DNA of 64,000 nucleotides from Actinomycetospora termitidis. Lineage in GTDB: Bacteria; Actinomycetota; Actinomycetes; Mycobacteriales; Pseudonocardiaceae. Below the pieces are notes generated by a model. That model was not told the origin of the DNA, made no database searches, and was given only the letters and a program-made list of their open reading frames with translations. The translations under genes were made by a program, and so were the position numbers. The stretch covers positions 1 through 64,000 of the forward strand of contig NZ_JASVWF010000004.1 of NCBI RefSeq assembly GCF_030286555.1. Reading direction: 5' to 3'. Positions 57,713 to 64,000 of the stretch are shown here, piece by piece. How positions within the stretch are numbered: position 1 is the first letter of the stretch; each line of letters opens with the position of its first letter.

Positions 57713-58870
57713 TCAGGAACCGATGAAGCGGGAGATCCGCTCGAGTGCCTGCTCGAGCTGGGGGAGGGCCGTGGCGTACGAGCAGCGCACGTGCCCCTCC
57801 CCGGAGGGCCCGAACACGTTGCCCGGCACCACGGCCACCTTCTCCTGCGTCAGCAGCCCCTCGGCGAACTCCTCCGAGGACATGCCGGTCGCGGTGATCG
57901 ACGGGAACACGTAGAACGCGCCGCCGGGCACGGGGCAGGTGAGCCCGAGCTCGTCGAGGCCCTTGGAGAAGAGGCGACGGCGACGGTCGTAGTCGGCGAC
58001 CATCTCGTCGACGTCGTCCTGCGCGGTCCGCATCGCCTCGAGCGCGGCGATCTGGGACATGTGCGGCGCGCACAACATCGTGTACTGGTGGATGCGGTGC
58101 ATGAGCTGCGCGAGCGGCTCGGGGGCGCAGACGTAGCCGACCCGCCAGCCCGTCATCGCGTAGGACTTCGAGAAGCCGCCGAGCAGCACCGTGCGCTCCC
58201 ACGCCGCAGCGGAGACCGGGGTGTGCGTGCCGTGGTAGGTCAGCCGGTCGTAGATCTCGTCGGAGAGCAGCCAGAGGTCGTGCTCGCGGGCGAGTGCCGC
58301 CAGCGCCTCGATGTCGGCGGCACTCTGGGCGCTGCCGGTCGGGTTCGACGGCGAGCCGAAGAGGATCGCCTTCGTGTTCTCCGTGATCGCGGCGCCGATG
58401 ATCGCCGGGTCCAGCCGGTACGCATCGCCCGGGTCGAGCGCCACCGGCACCGGCACGCCGCCCGCGAACGCCACGCACGGCTGGTACGCGACGTAGCAGG
58501 GCTCCGGCACGATCACCTCGTCACCGGGGTTGAGCAGCGCCCGAAGGGTCAGGTCGAGCCCCTCGGAGACGCCGCTCGTCACCAGGCACTCGTCCGCGGC
58601 GCGGTAGCGCACGCCATAGCGGTCCGCGAGGTCGTCGGTGACCGCCTCGCGCAGCTCCAGCAGCCCGCTGTTCGAGGTGTACGTCGTCGCGCCGTGCTCC
58701 AGGGCGTGGATCGCCGCCTCGCGGGCGCTCCACGGCGTGGGGAAGTCCGGCTCGCCGACGCCGAGGGAGATGACGCCCTGCATGCTCTGCGCGAGGTCGA
58801 AGAACTTGCGGATTCCTGACGGCGGGATCGCCTCGACGACGCGGGAGAACGGCTTCTGCGGGGTGCTCAT
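57713..58870 (-). CDS. Class I/II PLP-dependent aminotransferase
   Basis: 385 residues from ATG 58870. Fold-type I: ISLGVGEPDFPTPW, VTSGVSEGLDLTLRALLNPGDEVIVPEPCYVAYQP, GSPSNPTGSAQSAADIEALA, LLSDEIYDRLTY and GGFSKSYAMTGWRVGYVCAP with the PLP lysine. This resembles aspartate/alanine-type aminotransferases that follow an Lrp gene in several lineages. The donor and acceptor cannot be read. Start overlaps the Lrp stop by one base (TGATG), so the two are coupled. Confidence 0.92.
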   Translation of the reverse strand: MSTPQKPFSRVVEAIPPSGIRKFFDLAQSMQGVISLGVGEPDFPTPWSAREAAIHALEHGATTYTSNSGLLELREAVTDDLADRYGVRYRAADECLVTSGVSEGLDLTLRALLNPGDEVIVPEPCYVAYQPCVAFAGGVPVPVALDPGDAYRLDPAIIGAAITENTKAILFGSPSNPTGSAQSAADIEALAALAREHDLWLLSDEIYDRLTYHGTHTPVSAAAWERTVLLGGFSKSYAMTGWRVGYVCAPEPLAQLMHRIHQYTMLCAPHMSQIAALEAMRTAQDDVDEMVADYDRRRRLFSKGLDELGLTCPVPGGAFYVFPSITATGMSSEEFAEGLLTQEKVAVVPGNVFGPSGEGHVRCSYATALPQLEQALERISRFIGS

Positions 58871-59349
58871 CAGGGCGTCACCGACAGACGCTGGTCGGGC
58901 TCGGGATCGGTGAGCAGCTGGCCGTCGTCCTTGTAGCGGCGCAGCAGGAAGTGCGTGCTGGTCGCCGTCACGCGGTCGATGCCGGAGAGCTTCTGGGCGA
59001 CGAAGTCGGCGACCTCCTTCATCGACGCGCCCTCCACCTCGACGCGGAGATCCTGCGCCCCGCTGACCAGGTGCACCGCGCGGATCTCGCGGAACCGGGC
59101 GATGCGCTCGGCGACGTCGTCGAACCCGCGCCCGCGCTCCGGGGCGACGGTGACGTCGACGAACGCCGTCACGCGCTCGTCGCCGAACCGGTCCCAGTCG
59201 ACGACCGCCTTGTAGCGCCGGATCACCCCGGACGCCTCCCACGCCGCGACCTGCTCGCGCACGGTCGCCTCGTCGATCCCGGTCAGCGTCGCGATCCGTT
59301 CGGAGCTCGCGTGCGCGTCGGACTCCAGCACGGTGAGGATCTCCCGCAT
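58870..59349 (-). CDS. Lrp/AsnC-family regulator
   Basis: 159 residues from ATG 59349. The N-terminal winged helix ([54 protein letters not shown]) is followed by the RAM ligand-binding domain ([56 protein letters not shown]). It likely senses an amino acid and controls the coupled aminotransferase. TAGGGT 8 nt upstream favours ATG 59349 over ATG 59355. Confidence 0.9.
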   Translation of the reverse strand: MREILTVLESDAHASSERIATLTGIDEATVREQVAAWEASGVIRRYKAVVDWDRFGDERVTAFVDVTVAPERGRGFDDVAERIARFREIRAVHLVSGAQDLRVEVEGASMKEVADFVAQKLSGIDRVTATSTHFLLRRYKDDGQLLTDPEPDQRLSVTP

Positions 59350-59357
59350 GGTCATCG

Positions 59358-59363
59358 ACCCTA
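59358..59363 (-). promoter_or_regulatory. Probable -10 hexamer (TAGGGT) of the Lrp/aminotransferase pair
   Basis: It is 8 nt from ATG 59349 but only 2 nt from ATG 59355, too close for the latter to be in the transcript. Confidence 0.4.
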
Positions 59364-59548
59364 GCCGGGCGTGCGGGATCACCGCGGGTGGCGGTCACGG
59401 GCAGGTGGCAGGTGCTCCGTGCTCCCGTCGTCGTGGGCGAGCTCGGTGTCCGGGAGTCCCACTCTCGCGAGGGCTACATAAGGCAGGATCTGTGCCCCCG
59501 GAACCTGCGCCGTGTGACTCTCGAGGCCGGGTTGTCGGGGGCGGGCAG

Positions 59549-59554
59549 TAGCGT
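59549..59554 (+). promoter_or_regulatory. Probable -10 hexamer (TAGCGT) of rarA
   Basis: It ends 7 nt before GTG 59562, deciding against the longer open frame that begins at 59388. Confidence 0.45.
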
Positions 59555-59561
59555 CGGGCGC

Positions 59562-60959
59562 GTGAGCGAGGAGGGGCTGTTCGACGTGGCGCCGCCGGAG
59601 CCCGAGCGGCCGGCGGCCGACGACCTCCGGCCGGTGACCCGGGGCGTCGTGGAGGACCGTCCCTCGCCGGCCGGGAACGACGTGCGCCCGCCGCTCGCCG
59701 TCCGGATGCGCCCGGCCTCGCTCGACGAGGTGGTCGGGCAGGACCATCTGCTCGCCCCGGGTGCCCCGCTGCGCCGGCTCGTGGAGGGCGCGGCGCCGGC
59801 GTCGGTGCTGCTCCACGGCCCGCCAGGCACCGGCAAGACGACGCTGGCCCGCCTCATCTCGCAGGCGACCGGGCGGGCGTTCGAGGCGCTGTCCGCGCTC
59901 TCGGCGGGCGTCAAGGAGGTACGTGGGGTCATCGAGGTGGCCCGGCGTCGCCTCGCGGCCTCGGATCCCCGTCGCACGGTGCTGTTCATCGACGAGATCC
60001 ACCGCTTCAGCCGCACGCAGCAGGACGCGCTGCTCGGCGCGGTCGAGGACCGGGTGGTGCTGCTCGTCGGGGCCACGACGGAGAACCCGAGCTTCTCCGT
60101 CGTCGCGCCGCTGCTGTCCCGCTCCCTGGTCCTCGGTCTGCACGCGCTCGACGACGAGGCGGTCGGGACGCTGCTCGACCGGGCGGTCGCCGATCCGCGC
60201 GGACTGGCGGGCACCGTCACGCTGACCGACGAGGCCCGCGCGCACCTCGTGCGCCTCGCAGCGGGCGACGGCCGTCGCTCGTTGACCGCGCTGGAGGCGG
60301 CCGCCGACGCGGTGGGGGAGGGCGGGGTCCTGGACCTGGCCGTCGTCGAGCAGGTCGTCGACGAGGTCGCCGTGCGCTACGACCGCGCGGGCGACCAGCA
60401 CTACGACGTCATCTCGGCGTTCATCAAGTCGATCCGCGGGTCCGACCCGGACGCCGCCCTGCACTACCTGGCCCGCATGATCGTCGCAGGAGAGGATCCG
60501 CGGTTCATCGCGCGGCGACTCGTGGTGCACGCGAGCGAGGACGTCGGCCTCGCGGACCCGACCGCGCTGCAGGCCGCGACCGCCGCCGCCCAGGCGGTGC
60601 AGCTGATCGGACTGCCGGAGTGCCGCATCGCGCTCGCCCAGGTGACGATCCACCTGGCGACCGCGCCGAAGTCGAACGCCGTGATCACCGCGATCGACGC
60701 CGCGATGTCCGACGTGCGCACCGGGGCGGCCGGTCCCGTGCCGCCGCACCTGCGCGACGGGCACTACGCCGGTGCGCAGAAGCTGGGCAACGCGGTGGGG
60801 TACCGCTATCCGCACAACGAGCGCGCCGCCGTCGTCACCCAGCAGTACCCGCCGGACGAGCTGGTCGGCCGGGACTACTACACGCCGTCCGGCCGCGGGG
60901 AGGAGCGGGCGATCTCCGAGCGGCTCGCGCGCCTCCGGGAGGTCGTGCGGGGAGGTTAG
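59562..60959 (+). CDS. rarA: Replication-associated recombination protein A (AAA+ ATPase)
   Basis: 465 residues. [21 protein letters not shown] precedes Walker [10 protein letters not shown] (86-94). Walker B is [23 protein letters not shown] and sensor 1 is [29 protein letters not shown] and the C-terminal tetramerisation domain ([66 protein letters not shown]) are family-typical. It acts at stalled forks with clamp-loader-like activity. The N-terminus has a 40-residue disordered extension. Ends with a 4-nt convergent overlap with the repeat protein below. Matches Rv2559c. Confidence 0.95.
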   Translation: MSEEGLFDVAPPEPERPAADDLRPVTRGVVEDRPSPAGNDVRPPLAVRMRPASLDEVVGQDHLLAPGAPLRRLVEGAAPASVLLHGPPGTGKTTLARLISQATGRAFEALSALSAGVKEVRGVIEVARRRLAASDPRRTVLFIDEIHRFSRTQQDALLGAVEDRVVLLVGATTENPSFSVVAPLLSRSLVLGLHALDDEAVGTLLDRAVADPRGLAGTVTLTDEARAHLVRLAAGDGRRSLTALEAAADAVGEGGVLDLAVVEQVVDEVAVRYDRAGDQHYDVISAFIKSIRGSDPDAALHYLARMIVAGEDPRFIARRLVVHASEDVGLADPTALQAATAAAQAVQLIGLPECRIALAQVTIHLATAPKSNAVITAIDAAMSDVRTGAAGPVPPHLRDGHYAGAQKLGNAVGYRYPHNERAAVVTQQYPPDELVGRDYYTPSGRGEERAISERLARLREVVRGG

Positions 60960-61273
60960 GCCACCGGTGGCAGCCGCCGGAGGATCTCGGTCAGCATCTC
61001 CGTGTGCCCCTCGAGCGTCGCGGTGTGCCCCTCGAGCGTCGCGGTGTGCCCCTCGAGCGTCGCGGTGTGCCCCTCGAGCGTCGCGGTGTGCCCGTCGAGG
61101 GTCGCGGTGTGCTCGGCAAGCGTCGCGGTGTGCTCGGCAAGCGTCGCGGTGTGCCCGTCGACGATCACCTTGATGTCGTCGACGGTGTCCGCGAGGGCAC
61201 GGAGGTCCTCCTTCAGCCCGTCGACCCGGACCTCCAGGCGGTCGACGCGGGGCGCGAGGTCGTACTCGGTCAT
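60956..61273 (-). CDS. Small coiled-coil protein with heptad tandem repeats
   Basis: 105 residues from ATG 61273. [38 protein letters not shown] is coiled coil. Then HTATLxx repeats seven times as exact heptads (HTATLAE x2, [14 protein letters not shown] x4) and the protein ends [16 protein letters not shown]. The heptad pattern (Leu plus Thr at core positions) implies a parallel coiled coil whose length follows repeat number. No signal peptide or membrane segment. Convergent with rarA, overlapping it by 4 nt. Function unknown. Confidence 0.75.
   Translation of the reverse strand: MTEYDLAPRVDRLEVRVDGLKEDLRALADTVDDIKVIVDGHTATLAEHTATLAEHTATLDGHTATLEGHTATLEGHTATLEGHTATLEGHTEMLTEILRRLPPVA
61004..61150. 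repeat. Seven 21-bp tandem repeats inside the coiled-coil gene
   Basis: Four identical units of GTGCCCCTCGAGCGTCGCGGT (plus-strand view), then one variant with two changes and two identical copies of a second variant. The exact 21-bp period keeps the frame, as expected for slippage in a coding sequence. Confidence 0.9.
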
Positions 61274-61459
61274 GGCGACACGGTAGCGACGAGAGACCCG
61301 GTCCCGAGGGCGTTCCGCGCACCTCGCGGCCGGGCTGCGCACTTCTGTGGCGACACGCGCGAGCAGAGCGACGACACGCCACACGAGTGCGGGTCTCCCC
61401 CTGGCGCCGACGCCGAATTCGGTCGCGGTCATCCGCGACACGGAGGCAGTCTCGCGGAC

Positions 61460-62185
61460 ATGGGACGGGTCCTGGTCACCGGCGCCAGCCGACGGCGCGG
61501 CATCGGAGCCGCGATCGTCCGCCGCCTGCACGACGACGGGCACCGCGTCGTCGCGCACGGGTGGCGGCCCTACGACGAGACCGAGCCGTGGGGCGCCGAC
61601 GACGAGCCGTTCACCGACCGACCCGGCGTCACCGTCGTGACCGCCGATCTCGCCGATCCGGGCGCCCCGGCCCGACTCGTCGCGGACGCGGGGCCGCTCG
61701 ACGCCCTGGTGGTCAACCACGCCCGCTCGCAGCTCGGTCGCCTCGGCGAGCTGGACGCCGACACGCTCGACCGCACCTGGGCGGTCAACGTGCGGGCGAC
61801 GCTGCTGCTGGTCCAGGCGTTCGCCGCGCAGGCACCCGACGGCGGGCGCGTCGTGCTGTTCACCTCGGGCCAGCACCGCGGACCGATGCCCACCGAGATC
61901 CCCTACGCCACCACCAAGGGCGCGCTCGCCGCGATCACCGCCACGCTCGCCGACGCCCTGGCCGACCGCGGGATCACGGTGAACACGGTGAACCCCGGGC
62001 CCACGGACACCGGATGGGCGGACGAGGCGACCACGGCCGCCGTCGGGAAGCAGCTGCCCCGCGGGCGGTGGAACCGCCCGGAGGAGGCCGCGGACGTCGT
62101 CGCCCTGCTGCTCGACGGGCGGGCGGCGACGATCACCGGTCAGGTCGTGGACGCCGAGGGCGGGTTCCGCCGGTGGACGGCGTAG
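61460..62185 (+). CDS. SDR-family oxidoreductase
   Basis: 241 residues from ATG 61460. VLVTGASRRRGIGAAIVRRL is the cofactor loop (TGxxxxxGIG), VVNHAR replaces the usual NAG region, and SGQHRGPMPTEIPYATTKGALAAITATLADALADRGITVNTVNPGPTDTGW has the catalytic Ser, Tyr and Lys (YxxxK). The C-terminus GQVVDAEGGFRRWTA is standard. A 3-oxoacyl-reductase-like or small-alcohol dehydrogenase role is likely, substrate unknown. The upstream 186-bp gap after the coiled-coil gene shows no gene. Confidence 0.88.
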   Translation: MGRVLVTGASRRRGIGAAIVRRLHDDGHRVVAHGWRPYDETEPWGADDEPFTDRPGVTVVTADLADPGAPARLVADAGPLDALVVNHARSQLGRLGELDADTLDRTWAVNVRATLLLVQAFAAQAPDGGRVVLFTSGQHRGPMPTEIPYATTKGALAAITATLADALADRGITVNTVNPGPTDTGWADEATTAAVGKQLPRGRWNRPEEAADVVALLLDGRAATITGQVVDAEGGFRRWTA

Positions 62186-62281
62186 CCACGGGGCGCACGA
62201 CCATGGTCACCCGGTAGCCTGCCGCCACCGCCGAGGACCCGTCGTGGTCCGCGTCGGTCCACGACCACCAGCCGAAGGGGT

Positions 62282-62692
62282 ATGACCGTGTCGGTCGGGC
62301 AGATCGCGGCGATCATCGCCGCGGTGGCGTTCGTGATCCTGGTGCTGCTGCTGGCCGTTCCCTTGATCAAGCTGGGTCGCACGCTGGACGAGGCGACCAT
62401 CGCCATCCGCAAGGCGCACGAGGGGTCCGCCCCGCTGCTGGACGACGCCCAGGTCACGCTGACCACGGTGAACACCCAGCTCGAGCGCGTCGACGGCGTG
62501 ACCGCGAGCGCCCAGGCGGTCGCCGCGAACACCCGGGCGCTGAGCTCGCTGTTCACCGCCACCCTGGGCGGGCCACTGGTGAAGGCGGCGGCCCTGTCCT
62601 ACGGGCTGCGCAAGGCCAGCCAGGCACGCAAGCTGAAGAACGCACCGCCCTCGAAGCGGTCCACCAAGAGCAAGCGGAGTTCCCGCGCATGA
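62282..62692 (+). CDS. DUF948-type membrane-anchored protein
   Basis: 136 residues from ATG 62282. One N-terminal transmembrane segment (IAAIIAAVAFVILVLLLAVPLIKL) and a helical domain with TLDEATIAIRKAHEGSAPLLDDAQVTLTTVNTQLERVDGVTASAQAVAANTRALSSLFTATLGGPLVKAAALSYGLRKA, typical of DUF948. The tail is very basic (KRSTKSKRSSRA). In actinobacteria it lies directly upstream of alaS with the next gene; the function is unknown. Overlaps the next gene by 4 nt. Confidence 0.88.
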   Translation: MTVSVGQIAAIIAAVAFVILVLLLAVPLIKLGRTLDEATIAIRKAHEGSAPLLDDAQVTLTTVNTQLERVDGVTASAQAVAANTRALSSLFTATLGGPLVKAAALSYGLRKASQARKLKNAPPSKRSTKSKRSSRA

Positions 62693-63003
62693 AGCGTCTG
62701 TTCTGGGTGGGCGTCGGCGTCGCCATCGGCGTCAGCGCCACCCGCAAGGTCAACCAGGTCACCCAGCGCGCCACCCCGGCCGGCATGGGCGCCAGCCTCG
62801 GCGAGGGTCTGCGCGAGCTCGGGGCCGGTCTCGGGGCGTTCGGCGCCGAGGTGCGCGCGGGGATGAACGAGCGGGAGCAGGAGCTGTACTCGCTGGTCGA
62901 GGACACCACCGAGATCCCGGTGCGTCCGGAGCCGTCGTTCGTCGAGCCGTCGCCGAGCGGGCGGCACGCCCGAGCGTCCCGGCGGGGGGCCGCCGGGCGC
63001 TGA
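62689..63003 (+). CDS. DUF6167-type small protein
   Basis: 104 residues from ATG 62689. KRLFWVGVGVAIGVSATRKVNQVTQRATPAGMGASLGEGLRELGAGLGAFGAEVRAGMNEREQELYSLVED is the family pattern: a short hydrophobic N-terminal segment, then helices. The C-terminal 30 residues are Pro/Ser/Arg-rich and probably disordered. Encoded with DUF948 and alaS in many actinobacteria. Role unknown. Confidence 0.85.
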   Translation: MKRLFWVGVGVAIGVSATRKVNQVTQRATPAGMGASLGEGLRELGAGLGAFGAEVRAGMNEREQELYSLVEDTTEIPVRPEPSFVEPSPSGRHARASRRGAAGR

Positions 63004-63090
63004 GCGCGCCCCGTCCGCGGCGCCCCCGCCCGTCGCGCCCGTTCCACCGCCGAGCCGAGAGGCTCCACGCACCCACGAGCAGGACCACAC

Positions 63091-64000
<910 letters not shown>

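Noticed and set aside
61004..61150. CRISPR or intergenic satellite.
   Set aside because: The 21-bp period has no spacers and reads as in-frame heptads of a protein.
61346..61384. Inverted TGTGGCG/CGCCACA before the SDR gene.
   Set aside because: Arms of 7 bp with a long loop are expected by chance here.

Overview
This is a 64 kb stretch of a very GC-rich actinobacterial chromosome. The gene families, frequent GTG starts and gene order point to Pseudonocardiales, something close to Pseudonocardia or Actinomycetospora; the genus is an inference. I see no tRNA, rRNA, transposase, integrase, prophage or CRISPR array. Almost all sequence is coding. Only two gaps exceed 300 bp (7450-7845 and 53657-53983), and both are filled with repeats.

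Layout. (1) 1-11.7 kb: a cut-off 13E12/DUF222 protein with a perfect LexA box, a DyP peroxidase, a lipase-like hydrolase, an SCO6745-family protein, an FAD oxidoreductase, typA, a membrane protein, a repeat-filled gap, DedA, gnd, a secreted GH12 cellulase and an FMN reductase. (2) 11.8-22.9 kb: a histidine cluster, hisD-hisC ... hisB ... hisH ... priA-hisF-hisI. It is interrupted by an XRE-cupin regulator divergent from a thioredoxin-reductase/methyltransferase fusion, and by an ECF42 sigma factor module with two DGPF proteins. (3) 22.9-26.1 kb: DUF6882, a small unknown gene, LysR and a DMT exporter. (4) 26.1-38.8 kb: trpE, a Trp-associated membrane protein, trpC, trpB, trpA, lgt, gltB and gltD. 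No trpF is seen, which fits the dual-function HisA/TrpF enzyme PriA; hisG, hisE, trpD and trpG must lie elsewhere. (5) 38.9-42.5 kb: a translationally coupled ethanolamine cassette, eat-eutB-eutC. (6) 42.5-64 kb: a block resembling the Mycobacterium tuberculosis Rv2555c-Rv2582 neighbourhood (cyclophilin, MBL hydrolase, hisS, Rv2578c-type radical SAM protein, aspS, rarA, alaS). Malic enzyme, TetR/RidA, a repeat protein, acyl-CoA dehydrogenase, an aminotransferase/Lrp pair and an SDR are mixed in.

Most notable points. The Rv2578c-type radical SAM gene has a consensus LexA box just upstream and carries a 159-residue mini-intein inserted inside its CxxxCxxC iron-sulfur motif, so the cluster ligands are complete only after splicing. 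The same SOS palindrome precedes the DUF222 gene. Many genes have a TANNNT -10 hexamer 6-8 nt before the start codon, which suggests leaderless transcription and helped choose starts. Ends of converging genes carry long near-perfect hairpins. Two unrelated genes encode short-period helical repeat proteins whose DNA looks prone to repeat-number change.
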